Of a DNA stretch of 64,000 bases, positions 16,971-26,438 are shown in pieces; position 1 is the stretch's first letter, and each line of letters starts with the position of its first letter. The notes beneath the pieces are model-generated. The model made no database searches, was not told the origin of the DNA, and saw only the letters and a list, made by a program, of their open reading frames with translations. The translations under genes and the position numbers were made by a program. This DNA is from JAGVPT01 sp035505655 (GTDB taxonomy: Bacteria; Bacteroidota; Ignavibacteria; UBA10030; UBA8401): the NCBI GenBank assembly GCA_035505655.1, contig DATJQP010000084.1, positions 1 to 64,000 on the forward strand, written 5' to 3'.

Positions 16971-18351
16971 ACGATTCAGCATCTCCGTTTTTCTGCGGAC
17001 CGTCGGCATATGCGCTTCCGCATTTGTCCTTGTCTATCTTTTGACGGCGACGACGTTCGTGGCGACGACGTTCATCGTCGCGCTCCTTATCGTCGGGCAG
17101 GCATACTCGCTCGTACATTACGTCCAGAGGACCAACAGGGAGATCGCGAGATTCTTCGACTCGATTCAGTATTCCGACTTCTCGCAAAGCTTCAGGAGCA
17201 CGGTGAAAGGCTCGGCGTTTGAGGAGCTGAACGGAGTCTTTTCGCGAGTCATCGACGAGTTCAGAAAGGCGCGCACCGAAAAGGAGGAACACTACCGCTA
17301 TCTCCAGATTGTCGTCCAGCACATCGGCATGGGACTTCTTGCCTTTACTCCTGACGGCGAGGTAGAGCTGATGAACGCCGCCGCAAAGAAACTACTCAAG
17401 GTGCCGAGCCTCAGGAACATCAGGGACCTTGCCCCCTTGAGTGCAGCGCTGGCGGAGGCGCTTGAGAAAATCCGGGGAGGGGACAAGGTGCTTGTGAAAA
17501 TGTCGGTTCAGAATGAGCTCTCCCAGCTCTCTATCTATGCTACGGAGTTTAAGCTCCGCGAGAACCACTATACGCTCGTTTCATTGACGAATATCCAGAG
17601 CGAGCTCGAAGAGCGGGAAATGCAGGCATGGCAGAATCTTATCAGGGTGCTCACGCACGAAATCATGAACTCGGTCACGCCGATCGTCTCACTTTCGGCG
17701 ACGGCGAGCTCCATGCTGGCCACAGTGATTGAGGGGAAAGACGGAGGCGAAAGGGGAGTTGTCTCGGCTGAGACTGCTGCCGGCGGGGATAAAGGAGCGG
17801 AGTTGCTCGAGGATGTCAGGAGCGCGCTCGAGACGATATCAAAGCGAAGCGGGGGACTTCTCCATTTTGTGGATGACTACCGGAATCTTACCCGCATTCC
17901 GGTCCCCAATTTCCAGATTGTAAGGGTTTCGGATCTCTTCAGCAGGGTTGAGAAACTCTTTTCGGAGACATTTCACGAGAAGAAAATCGCCTTTGCCTCC
18001 AGGGTCGAACCTCCCGACTTGGGTCTCACCGCGGACCCGGACCTTATCGAGCAGGTCCTCATCAACCTCATCCTTAATTGTCTCAGCGCCGTTGCGGCGG
18101 TCTCTCTGCCCGCGATCACCCTGCTGGGTAAGCTGGACGGACACGGAGGAACGCTGTTGCAGGTTGTCGATAACGGAGTCGGGGTTCCGGAAGAATTGCT
18201 GGAAAAGATCTTTATTCCTTTCTTCACAACCCGCAAAGAGGGTTCGGGAATCGGCCTGAGCCTTTCCCGCCAGATCATGCGCGCCCACAAGGGAGGGATC
18301 ACCGTCAATTCGATTCCGGGAAGGGAGACGACCTTCACGCTTCGCTTCTGA
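16960..18351 (+). CDS. Membrane-bound histidine kinase, partner of the NtrC-type regulator
   Basis: 463 residues from the ATG at 16960, overlapping the last 11 bases of the regulator gene; an in-frame TTG at 16951 is less likely. Two hydrophobic stretches near 8-50 form a membrane anchor with almost no periplasmic loop. A HAMP-like linker, then a PAS-like domain (about 110-215), the phosphoacceptor helix LTHEIMNSVTPI (His233) and a HATPase domain follow, with N-box LINLILNCLSA, G1 VDNGVGVP and G2 GSGIGLSLSRQI. The plan resembles NtrY/ZraS-type kinases that pair with sigma-54 activators. The short periplasmic loop suggests sensing in the membrane or cytoplasm. Cognate pairing with the regulator is inferred from the overlap. 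Confidence 0.92.
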   Translation: MVFKRFSISVFLRTVGICASAFVLVYLLTATTFVATTFIVALLIVGQAYSLVHYVQRTNREIARFFDSIQYSDFSQSFRSTVKGSAFEELNGVFSRVIDEFRKARTEKEEHYRYLQIVVQHIGMGLLAFTPDGEVELMNAAAKKLLKVPSLRNIRDLAPLSAALAEALEKIRGGDKVLVKMSVQNELSQLSIYATEFKLRENHYTLVSLTNIQSELEEREMQAWQNLIRVLTHEIMNSVTPIVSLSATASSMLATVIEGKDGGERGVVSAETAAGGDKGAELLEDVRSALETISKRSGGLLHFVDDYRNLTRIPVPNFQIVRVSDLFSRVEKLFSETFHEKKIAFASRVEPPDLGLTADPDLIEQVLINLILNCLSAVAAVSLPAITLLGKLDGHGGTLLQVVDNGVGVPEELLEKIFIPFFTTRKEGSGIGLSLSRQIMRAHKGGITVNSIPGRETTFTLRF

Positions 18352-18447
18352 GCTGTGAGCTGAGGGTGGATTCGGAGAGGAGTGCGATCGAAGGGAGAGG
18401 AGAGTGCCACGGCAGAGCGCTACCGATTCAAAAGCCCATGGAACCCG

Positions 18448-19122
18448 TCAGTCGTTGATTCCCTTTCCACGGAGGATTTGCTTCGTATATTTTTCAATCC
18501 TCGCCTGCCGTGTTTCAGATTGTTTGGCCTGAGAAAAGTAATGAAGGTATGCTCTTTGCCTCCCCGGCGTCAACGCGTTGAAGGCAGTCTTTAACGCAGG
18601 CATCCTCTCCAATTGGATCTTGAATTCTTCGGGGACTTTGAACTCCGAGGTCTTCTTGAGAACAATCTTCAAGCCGGCTTTTTCCACCTCGATGGCCTGA
18701 AGAATGTACGCCTTGAGGATCGCTTTCATGCCAACGATTTGATGGAGGTTCGTGAATCGAATCTGGCGCCCTGCCTGAACGTTCTCCGTCTGTTGGATAA
18801 GAATTCCCTCAACATCCTTGAGCAGCGCCCCTTTGAAAAAGAGAAGAGCACAGTATTCCTTGAATCCATGGATGAGGACGATATTCTTCCCCTCATGGGC
18901 GTAGCATGGGCAGCCCCATTTTAGTTCTTCGCTGAGCCCGCACTCACGGACGATCTTTCTCAGCGCCGTAAATTCTTCCCGCCATTGTTTGGTCCGCATT
19001 AACAATGCATCGACCTGAGAGTTTGTACCTTTGTCGAGAGTGATGCCGGCGGCCTTGCCTCTTTTTGCCACGTTGGTCCTTCTTATCTGTTGATGCTTCC
19101 TTTCACCGTTATGGTCATTCAT
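18448..19122 (-). CDS. YdeI/OmdA-type protein with DUF1801-like domain
   Basis: 224 residues, soluble. Residues 35-150 look like a DUF1801 domain (LSEELKWGCPCYAHEGKNIV, FFKGALLKDVEGILI). Residues 165-220 match the YdeI/OmpD-associated helical region (VPEEFKIQLERMPALKTAFN, then LTPGRQRAYLHYFSQAKQ and an RIEKY motif). Proteins of this two-part plan are widespread and are often named bacteriocin-protection or YdeI family, but the biochemical function is not established. A basic N-terminal 25 residues precede the domain; a GTG within it (NVAKRG) could be the real start. It stands alone, convergent with the kinase gene to its left. Confidence 0.78.
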   Translation of the reverse strand: MNDHNGERKHQQIRRTNVAKRGKAAGITLDKGTNSQVDALLMRTKQWREEFTALRKIVRECGLSEELKWGCPCYAHEGKNIVLIHGFKEYCALLFFKGALLKDVEGILIQQTENVQAGRQIRFTNLHQIVGMKAILKAYILQAIEVEKAGLKIVLKKTSEFKVPEEFKIQLERMPALKTAFNALTPGRQRAYLHYFSQAKQSETRQARIEKYTKQILRGKGIND

Positions 19123-19387
19123 CCCAAAAGGTTGGGTGAACTGATCGGGTCAGAAGCCTCTTCCGGGTTGATTCAAGTAGCCTGGTAGAGTCTGAAACCA
19201 GTTCGATCGCCGATTAGTTTCGCGCAACACGACGACGCGGCAGACAATTTCGGAGCAGGTCGGGAGGCAGTCATCGTTGCTCCACAGTTATCCCGTCGAT
19301 GGACCCTTCGTCTCCGCAGTACCTCGATTCCATAACCCTGCTTATCCTCTCTCCTTGTTCTTCTCTCCTCTCTCTTGTTTCTCCTCT

Positions 19388-22300
19388 TCACCGGTCGAGG
19401 ACGTCCCGGATCTGCTTCAACACATCGTCGGGGAAATAGGGCTTCTGAACGAACCTCTTGACTCCCGCTTTCAGGATTGCAGTTTTGGCGTCTGGCTCCA
19501 AGAATCCGCTCGCCAGGATGACCTTCACCCCCGGGTTCAGCTTTTTCATTTCGGCGAAAAGACGATCGCCAGTCATCTTTGGAAGTCCCATATCTGTGAT
19601 GACGAGGTCGATTTCGTCCTTGTGCAGCCGGTAAGTCTCAAGCGCCTGCATGCCATCCGCAGCCACGAGCACTTTGTAGCCGCTCGCCTCGCAAACAGCC
19701 CTCAACATTTCAAGATAGGAAAGCTCATCCTCAACCAGCAGCAATGTTTCATTTCCCCCCTGAGCCGGTTGATCTTGCCCTGCGGCATCCCCTCCCTCAG
19801 ATTTCCCGGCCTCGGGTATCGGGAAGTACAGGTTAAAGGTCGAGCCTTCCCCGAGCTTGCTGTCCAGGTTAACGAACCCGTTGTGTTCCCGGACGACTCC
19901 GTAGACGACGGAAAGTCCAAGACCCGTTCCCTTCTCTTTGGTGGTAAAGAACGGGTCGAAAACCTTTGCCTGGACGGCTTCGTCCATCCCGGGTCCGGAG
20001 TCGCTGACGCTCAGATGAACGTATCTCCCCGCGGAGACGCTCGGGAAGGCAGATCGAAGAGCCGCTCCCTCGACCATGCTTGTGCGTAGCTTCAGTTTTC
20101 CTCCGTTCGGCATCGCATCTCTCGCGTTGACACAGAGGTTGAGGACCGCCTGGTGGATTTGAGAGGCATCGGCATTGATTTCGGGAATATCTTTTCCGGC
20201 TTCGAAGGAAATTTCGATCGAACTCGGGAAAGTCTCCTTGAGCATCTTGGTGATCTCCTTCAGAAGAACATTGAGCTCGAGTGAGCCGAATTTCGTCTCG
20301 GTTTTCCTGGCAAAGGTGAGGATCTGTCTGACAAGGCTTGCTCCGCGTTTGAGCGCGGTATTGATCGTCGCGATGCTCTGGGGTCGCGTCCCGGGATCCC
20401 GATCTATCAGCGAGACATAGCCCATGATGATCCCGAGAATATTGTTGAAGTCGTGGGCGATACCCGATGCCAGTGTACCGACGCTTTCAAGCTTCTGCAT
20501 TTGCGCGACTTCCGCCCTCAACCTTTTCGTTTCGGTCAGATCCTGCTTGATAGCGATGAAATATGCGATGTATCCTTTACTATTGAGGACCGGGGTGACC
20601 ATCATTTCCTCGTTATAGAGAGTCCCGTCCTTCCGTTTATTGACCAGTTCACCGTGCCAGACGTGTCCGCTGGTGATGGTCTTCCAGAAGTCCTCGTAAA
20701 ACGAGCGCGGCTGGACGCCGGAATTCAGGATGCTCGTTTTCTTCCCAATCACCTCCGCAGCGGAGTATCCCGTGTAGCGCGTAAAGGCGGGGTTGACGGA
20801 AAGGATCGTTCCGTTCCGATCTGTGATTATAATGGCGTTCGCCGCGGATTCAAGGGCGCGGGCATGAAGGGCAATGGCCTCTTCGGACCGCTTCCGGTCC
20901 GTGATGTCCTGAATTGTCCCGATCATTTTCAGGAGTTTTCCATGATCGTCAAAGACCGTATGGCCCAGGCCGTGAACCCACCGTTCCTCCCGGTCCGCAA
21001 TCCGGACGATGCGGTACTCTTTATCGAAGGATACCTGGCGGGCGATGATCTCCTGGAGGTAAGAGTTCATTTCTTCCCGGTCCTCGGGATGAACAATTGT
21101 CATCCATCCATTCACTGACCGATCATACTCTGTGTTGATTCCAAAGATCTCGTCGAGGACCTCCGAACTCTTCCAGTATCCTGTGAGGAAATCCGTCACG
21201 TACGAGCCGATCCGTCCCGCCTTCTGCGATTCGTTCATCCAATAGATGGTCTCGCGAAGGCTTTCGCGCGCCGCCTTTCGCTGGGATTCCTTTTCAATGT
21301 TGTCAACGGCGAAAGATATCTCCGTACTGATTTCGTCCAGGAGCTTCGCCTCTTCGTCATCGAAGAATTCTGCCTGAGACGAGTTGACCACCAGGCATCC
21401 CGTCACGACACCGTCGTGGAGAATCGGCAGGGCTGCGCACGACGCATATTCCATCCTCACGGCATCATCAAGCCAGGGGAAGCCTTTGAAATCGGCCAGA
21501 ATGTTGTTGGCGACATAATGTTCCCCCGCGAGGAGTCTCTGGAGGAGGGGATGCTCGGAGCGTTGTGAGCCGAAGCTCTCGCAAATCATCCGGAGGAATC
21601 GATTATCGGCACCGCACTGCGCAACCGGCACGGGCCTGCGGCCGTCGCCTTCGAGCATGCCGATCCAGGCCATCGCAAATCCTCCGGTCGTGACACTGAT
21701 GTCGCATACCTCCTGAAAAAGATCCTCTCTGCGGGTAGCGTGTATAATTGCCTGGTTGATTTGGCTTGTCATGCCGTGGATCCGGCTCATCGATTTCAGC
21801 CTTGCCTCGGCGAGTTTTCGTTTCGTGATGTCCTGCGATATGCCGAACGTGCCGATGAGCTCTCCGTTCGCATTTCGAAGCGGCGCCTTCGTCGTTGATA
21901 CCCACGTCTCATGCCCATCGGGCCACGACTCCTTTTCCTCCATCCCGACAATCGGCACTCCAGTCCGGAGGATCTTCTTCTCGTCCTCAAATGCCGGACT
22001 CGCGTGCTGTTCGGTGAAAAAATCAAAGTCCGTCTTACCGTTGGCCTCTTCTGGATGATTCAGGCCGAAGGCATTCGCCATGGACTTGCTGATTTTCAGG
22101 AATCGGCTTGCCAAGTCCTTGAAGTAGACATGGTCCGGAAGGGTATTCATGAGGGCGGAGAGGAAGCCGCGTTCGTGGTCCGACCAGTCGGCGCGGTGCT
22201 TCTCGTCGGTACCATCGTGGACGATGACTGTGAGGCCGTCCGAAGAAGGGTAGAGGTGGCAGATGAAGGTCTTGTCCGGGTCTAGAAAGTTGGCTTCAAA

Positions 22301-22564
22301 GGAGGTGGTGTGGAGAGTCCGGACCGAATCAAGGCATGATGCGTGAAAGGGCCGGCCGACCAATTCAGGGATCTCGGTCCAGATCTGCTTGCCGATCAAA
22401 TCTTCACGTCGTCGACGAAAGACGCGGGCAGCCTCATCGTTGATGAAGCTGAAGCGCCACTGTGAATCGAGGGCGAACAATCCATCGCTGATCCGGTCGA
22501 GCATGCCGTGCTCAGCCGATCTGGAAGATCCGACAGGCTCCCCGGCATCTCGTCGTTTGGCCAT
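19388..22564 (-). CDS. Multi-sensor hybrid histidine kinase (PAS-PAS-GAF-PAS-PAS-HisKA-HATPase-REC)
   Basis: 1058 residues from the ATG at 22564, which follows a GGAAGGAG Shine-Dalgarno; the open frame extends 19 codons further without one. PAS domains start near 20 (ISDGLFALDSQW), 130 (TLPDHVYFKDL), 420 and 545 (ANAIIITDRNGTILSVNPAF). A GAF domain lies at about 255-400. The phosphoacceptor helix is TLASGIAHDFNNILGI, followed by a HATPase domain with DSGPGMD and GTGLGLSVVYGV. A receiver closes the protein (LLLVEDELSYLEM; phosphoacceptor in LVITDMGLPKMTG). There is no membrane segment, so it is a cytoplasmic sensor. The receiver should feed a phosphorelay. No dedicated output regulator lies next to it, and its ligand is unknown. 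Confidence 0.92.
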   Translation of the reverse strand: MAKRRDAGEPVGSSRSAEHGMLDRISDGLFALDSQWRFSFINDEAARVFRRRREDLIGKQIWTEIPELVGRPFHASCLDSVRTLHTTSFEANFLDPDKTFICHLYPSSDGLTVIVHDGTDEKHRADWSDHERGFLSALMNTLPDHVYFKDLASRFLKISKSMANAFGLNHPEEANGKTDFDFFTEQHASPAFEDEKKILRTGVPIVGMEEKESWPDGHETWVSTTKAPLRNANGELIGTFGISQDITKRKLAEARLKSMSRIHGMTSQINQAIIHATRREDLFQEVCDISVTTGGFAMAWIGMLEGDGRRPVPVAQCGADNRFLRMICESFGSQRSEHPLLQRLLAGEHYVANNILADFKGFPWLDDAVRMEYASCAALPILHDGVVTGCLVVNSSQAEFFDDEEAKLLDEISTEISFAVDNIEKESQRKAARESLRETIYWMNESQKAGRIGSYVTDFLTGYWKSSEVLDEIFGINTEYDRSVNGWMTIVHPEDREEMNSYLQEIIARQVSFDKEYRIVRIADREERWVHGLGHTVFDDHGKLLKMIGTIQDITDRKRSEEAIALHARALESAANAIIITDRNGTILSVNPAFTRYTGYSAAEVIGKKTSILNSGVQPRSFYEDFWKTITSGHVWHGELVNKRKDGTLYNEEMMVTPVLNSKGYIAYFIAIKQDLTETKRLRAEVAQMQKLESVGTLASGIAHDFNNILGIIMGYVSLIDRDPGTRPQSIATINTALKRGASLVRQILTFARKTETKFGSLELNVLLKEITKMLKETFPSSIEISFEAGKDIPEINADASQIHQAVLNLCVNARDAMPNGGKLKLRTSMVEGAALRSAFPSVSAGRYVHLSVSDSGPGMDEAVQAKVFDPFFTTKEKGTGLGLSVVYGVVREHNGFVNLDSKLGEGSTFNLYFPIPEAGKSEGGDAAGQDQPAQGGNETLLLVEDELSYLEMLRAVCEASGYKVLVAADGMQALETYRLHKDEIDLVITDMGLPKMTGDRLFAEMKKLNPGVKVILASGFLEPDAKTAILKAGVKRFVQKPYFPDDVLKQIRDVLDR

Positions 22565-23055
22565 CGTCGTGCTCCTTCCCGATTTCTTCTTCAGCAAGCG
22601 AGTTGGTGTTGCCCCAACCAACGCTGATTAGCTCACCACCGGGTCAACAACTGCCCGGATGCGGTATGACCTAGTGTCGGGCTATAAGATACAGAAGCCT
22701 CCATCGATGTTTGCCGACAGAGGCCTCACTTCAAGGCCACACCAGGAGTCCCTGTCAGCGTTGCAGTGTTAGAACATGCCTAATATGTTTATCTGCAAAA
22801 GAAAGGTCAATACCTCAAGAAGGGGATTCTCTGTGCGATCTTCGTAGTCCCTTCAATTTATGTTACTTATGGGTGGAGTGGTCGCGGAAGTTTGTGAAAT
22901 GCACTGTGATGCCTCCACTCTCGGGTCGAGCCGCTCGTCATCCCGGGAGACCTCGTCGAGATGATCCCCCCACCCTGAAACTCGGAGTGAGGCTTCGGTG
23001 TTGAAGTATTAAGCACTCATGGGCTAGGAGATACACCGACTACAATATCCGTCTC
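22565..23055. other. Divergent intergenic region between two multi-sensor kinases
   Basis: 491 bases separate the divergent kinase genes. Nothing that I can call a promoter, RNA gene or repeat stands out. ORFs within it are short and not protein-like. It must hold the promoters of both kinases. The plus-strand gene has no obvious Shine-Dalgarno sequence before its ATG at 23056. Confidence 0.4.
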
Positions 23056-25944
23056 ATGACACACGCGACGATCCGCAAGAGCGGAGCCCAAAGGGGAAAC
23101 AACAGAGGGGCTCCAAAAACCAAACGCAAAGGCTGGCATCCTCGCACGGCATGGTACCGTGCGCTCGTCGAGAACGCCGCGGACGCTTTCTTCCTTCACG
23201 ACTTTGAGGGTCGGTACCTCGCTGTTAATAATCAGGCATGCAAGAGTCTCGGTTACGCCGAAGAAGAACTTCTTTCGATGAAGGTTACCGACGTCGAGAT
23301 GGAGTACACTCTCGAGAAGCTGAAGGAACTCTGGTCGTCGATCCCCGATGGACAACCGGTGACAGTGGAGGGGCACCATCGAAGGAAGGACGGCTCGCTC
23401 TTCGACATTGAGGCGAGAATCGTCCCTGCGAAGATCGGCGGAGAGCGACTTTATCTGGTCCTCATCCGTGACATTGCGGAGCGCCGTGCAGCCGAGAAGC
23501 GGATGGCGCTGACTGACGACTTGCTTCGGATCACCGAGAAGACGGCGCAGGAAGAGCTCGTCCGACTGAAGGAATTTGCGCAGGGAACGATTGACGGTCT
23601 TTCGAAACATCTCTGCGTGCTGGACGAAGAGGGGACCATCCTCTCCGTCAACCGCGCGTGGCGTCAATTCGCGGACGCCAATCCCCCCGTACCTGCAGAT
23701 TATTTTCTTGGTGCAAACTACCTCGACGTGTGCGAACGAGTGGTCGGCGAGGGGGCGGAAGACGCCCATGCCGTCGCGAAGGGATTGCGTGGAGTCATCC
23801 GCGGATTGGATCCGATCTTCGTGACCGAATATCCGTGTCACCGGCCTGAAGGCGAGCAGCGTTGGTTCCTCATGAAGGCGACGAGATTCGGCGGCGACGG
23901 GCCGGTTCGGCTCGTCGTGTCCCACGACGACATCACGGCGCGGAAAAGGGCGGAGGAGGGATTGCGACGCAGCGAAGGCCTGCTCCGTGCAACGGGGAAG
24001 ATCGCAAAGATCGGCGGGTGGGAGCTCAATGTGGCAACCATGACGCAGGAGTGGACAGACGAGACCTACGCTATTCACGATCGAGAGAGGGGGGTCTACG
24101 ACCCAAACTCGAGCGAGGAACTGAGCAGATTCAGACCGGGCTCGAAGGAACTTATGGAGCAAGCGTTCAGGCAAGCCTTAGAGGAAGGGAAACCGTACGA
24201 CCTTGAAGCTGAGATGACCACGGTGAAGGGGAGGACGAAGTGGGTGAGGGCGGTTTGCTCTCCGCTGGTGGAGAACGGAAAGGTCATCAAGCTTGTCGGA
24301 ACGGTGCAGGACGTCACCGCCGCGAAGGAGGCGGCGGAAGCCCTGAAGGAAAGCGAGGAACGGTTCTCAACGGCGTTCTTCACCAGTCCTGTGTCGCAAT
24401 CGATCATTGCCCAGAATGGCAACGAAATTATGGCGGTGAACGACTCCTGCTGCCACCTCTTCGGCTACAGCCGCGAAGAACTCGTCGGGGCGAACTCGGG
24501 AATGCTGGATCTGTGGCAGAATGCAGGAGACCGGTTGGCCGCGGTGGAAGAATTGCGCAGGACCGGCCGCCTCCTCCCACGTGAAACAGACGTCCGGTTG
24601 AAATCCGGCGAGGTGCGGACCGTCATTGTCGCCATCGAACCGATCCGGTGGAAGGGAGTACCGTGTCTCCTCACGTCGGAATTCGACATTACGGAACGAA
24701 AGCGGGCGGAAGTGGAGATCCGGTCGGCCAACGAGCGGCTCCGGATGCTCAACGAGGCGGTGAAGGATCTTGCAGCGGCGAGGAGTCTGGAGGAGATCCT
24801 CGCCCTTGTCCGTGTTGCCACACGTCGGCTTGCGAGGTCCGATGGCTCGACCTTCATTGTGCGGGAGGGCGAGCTCTGCCACTACCTCGACGAAGACGCC
24901 ATCGGCCCGCTCTGGAAAGGTATGCGATTCCCGGCCGACAGCTGCATAGGTGGCTGGGCCATGACACACCGTCAGACCGTGGCGATCCAGGACATCAGGC
25001 TGGATGAACGCATCGTCCAGGAACGCTATGCACCGACGTTCGTCAGGAGTCTTGTCATGGTTCCCATCCGGGGGTCGGAACCCCTCGGGGCAATTGGCGC
25101 CTACTGGTCCACGGTTCACGCGCCGGCGCCGATGGAGATCCAGTTGTTGGAGACCCTCGCCGATGCTGCCGCCATCGCGTTCGAGAACGTGTCGCTGGTC
25201 GATGGACTGGAACAACGAGTGGCGGAGCGTACGGCACAGCTGAAGGCCGTCAACAGCGAGCTCGAGGCGTTTGCCTATTCCGTCTCCCACGACCTGAGGG
25301 CTCCACTACGTCATGTCGACGGGTTCATCGGCTTGATGGAGAAGGACCTCGAAGCGAGCGGGTCGGCAAAAACTTCACGGTATATGAAGATCATCGCCGA
25401 ATCATCTCAACGCATGGGGCGGCTGATCGACGATCTTCTCGCCTTCTCCCGGATGGGCCGGCAGGCGATGCGGATTGTGGAGGTCGACATGAACGCCGTC
25501 GTCCGCGACGCCATCGCCGAGCTTCATTCCGATGCCGAAGGGCGGACCATCGAGTGGGTCTTCGCCAACCTGCCAAAAGTCTCCGGAGATCCGTCGCTCC
25601 TTCGACTTGTCTTCGACAACTTGATCTCGAATGCCGTCAAATTTTCCCGCGGCACCGCCGTCGCACGCATCGAGGTCGGCAGTACCCGAAACGGCGGGGA
25701 AGAGACGACATTTTTTGTGAAGGACAACGGTGCGGGCTTCGACATGGAGTACGCCGGCAAACTCTTCGGCGTCTTCCAGCGGCTCCATCGCCAGGAGGAT
25801 TTCGAAGGAACTGGGATCGGTCTCGCCAACGTTCGGCGCATCATCCTCCGTCATGGCGGAAGGACCTGGGCGGAAGGGCACGTCGGCGAGGGGGCGACTC
25901 TTTATTTCACAATACCCGATCGTGTGGAGGTGCATCCGGCATGA
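23056..25944 (+). CDS. Multi-sensor histidine kinase (PAS x4, GAF, phytochrome-type kinase core)
   Basis: 962 residues, no membrane segments. PAS domains begin near 35 (YRALVENAADAFFLHDFEG), 175 (IDGLSKHLCVLDEEGTILSV), 310 (a PAS_3-like fold with WTDETYAIHDRE) and 440 (FTSPVSQSIIAQNGNEIMAV). A GAF domain spans about 575-715. The kinase core is of the phytochrome/bacteriophytochrome class: ELEAFAYSVSHDLRAPLRHV with His745, then a HATPase with LISNAVKFSRG, DNGAGFDM and GTGIGLANVRRI. The stop codon overlaps the start of a single-domain receiver (ATGA), the classic arrangement of such kinases with an Rcp1-type regulator. The signal is unknown; conserved chromophore-binding features were not identified in the GAF domain. 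Confidence 0.92.
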   Translation: MTHATIRKSGAQRGNNRGAPKTKRKGWHPRTAWYRALVENAADAFFLHDFEGRYLAVNNQACKSLGYAEEELLSMKVTDVEMEYTLEKLKELWSSIPDGQPVTVEGHHRRKDGSLFDIEARIVPAKIGGERLYLVLIRDIAERRAAEKRMALTDDLLRITEKTAQEELVRLKEFAQGTIDGLSKHLCVLDEEGTILSVNRAWRQFADANPPVPADYFLGANYLDVCERVVGEGAEDAHAVAKGLRGVIRGLDPIFVTEYPCHRPEGEQRWFLMKATRFGGDGPVRLVVSHDDITARKRAEEGLRRSEGLLRATGKIAKIGGWELNVATMTQEWTDETYAIHDRERGVYDPNSSEELSRFRPGSKELMEQAFRQALEEGKPYDLEAEMTTVKGRTKWVRAVCSPLVENGKVIKLVGTVQDVTAAKEAAEALKESEERFSTAFFTSPVSQSIIAQNGNEIMAVNDSCCHLFGYSREELVGANSGMLDLWQNAGDRLAAVEELRRTGRLLPRETDVRLKSGEVRTVIVAIEPIRWKGVPCLLTSEFDITERKRAEVEIRSANERLRMLNEAVKDLAAARSLEEILALVRVATRRLARSDGSTFIVREGELCHYLDEDAIGPLWKGMRFPADSCIGGWAMTHRQTVAIQDIRLDERIVQERYAPTFVRSLVMVPIRGSEPLGAIGAYWSTVHAPAPMEIQLLETLADAAAIAFENVSLVDGLEQRVAERTAQLKAVNSELEAFAYSVSHDLRAPLRHVDGFIGLMEKDLEASGSAKTSRYMKIIAESSQRMGRLIDDLLAFSRMGRQAMRIVEVDMNAVVRDAIAELHSDAEGRTIEWVFANLPKVSGDPSLLRLVFDNLISNAVKFSRGTAVARIEVGSTRNGGEETTFFVKDNGAGFDMEYAGKLFGVFQRLHRQEDFEGTGIGLANVRRIILRHGGRTWAEGHVGEGATLYFTIPDRVEVHPA

Positions 25945-26408
25945 CCCAAAAGGAAACTGAATTTTCCGCCAAGAGCCACGGGCGGGTACTCCTCGCCGAG
26001 GACGATCTCCGCGACGTGGAGCTGACGCTGGAGGCATTCAGGGAACACAATCTTCTCAATGAAGTAGATGTCGTCCGCGACGGAGTCGAGGCGCTTGAAT
26101 ACCTCAATGCACAGGGGAAATTCGCGGGACGAGAGCAGCGGAATCCGGTCCTCATTCTCCTCGACCTTAAAATGCCTCGGTTGAATGGGATCGAAGTCCT
26201 CCGGGCGATCCGCAGCTCGGAGCGCCTGCGGCTCATCCCGGTAATGATCCTCACCTCATCGCAGGAATCGAGGGACCTCCAGGAATGCTATGGCCTCGGC
26301 GCCAACGCCTATGTCGTGAAACCGGTCGATTTCCGGGAATTCGTCGAGTCGGTCAAAACTGCCGGAGTGTTCTGGGCCCTTATCAATCAACCGCCGCTTC
26401 CTGGATAA
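25941..26408 (+). CDS. Single-domain response regulator (Rcp1 type)
   Basis: 155 residues from the ATG at 25941, which overlaps the stop codon of the kinase gene by four bases (ATGA). The frame is open far upstream but that part is only the antiphase of the kinase gene. It is a receiver alone: acidic pair Asp21/Asp22, phosphoacceptor Asp75 in ILLDLKMPRLNG, Thr105 in MILTSS and Lys127 in VVKPVDF. The insertion between beta-2 and beta-3 (YLNAQGKFAGREQRNP) is typical of Rcp1-like regulators paired with phytochrome-class kinases. There is no output domain, so it probably acts as a phosphate shuttle or by protein contact. The hybrid kinase that follows may receive its phosphate (inference). Confidence 0.92.
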   Translation: MTQKETEFSAKSHGRVLLAEDDLRDVELTLEAFREHNLLNEVDVVRDGVEALEYLNAQGKFAGREQRNPVLILLDLKMPRLNGIEVLRAIRSSERLRLIPVMILTSSQESRDLQECYGLGANAYVVKPVDFREFVESVKTAGVFWALINQPPLPG

Positions 26409-26438
26409 ACCGGAACCTCTGAAAGGGGAAATTGCGAC

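Noticed and set aside
22711..23004. ORF of 97 codons in the spacer between the two multi-sensor kinases
   Set aside because: Composition-driven open frame without a ribosome site or protein-like pattern.
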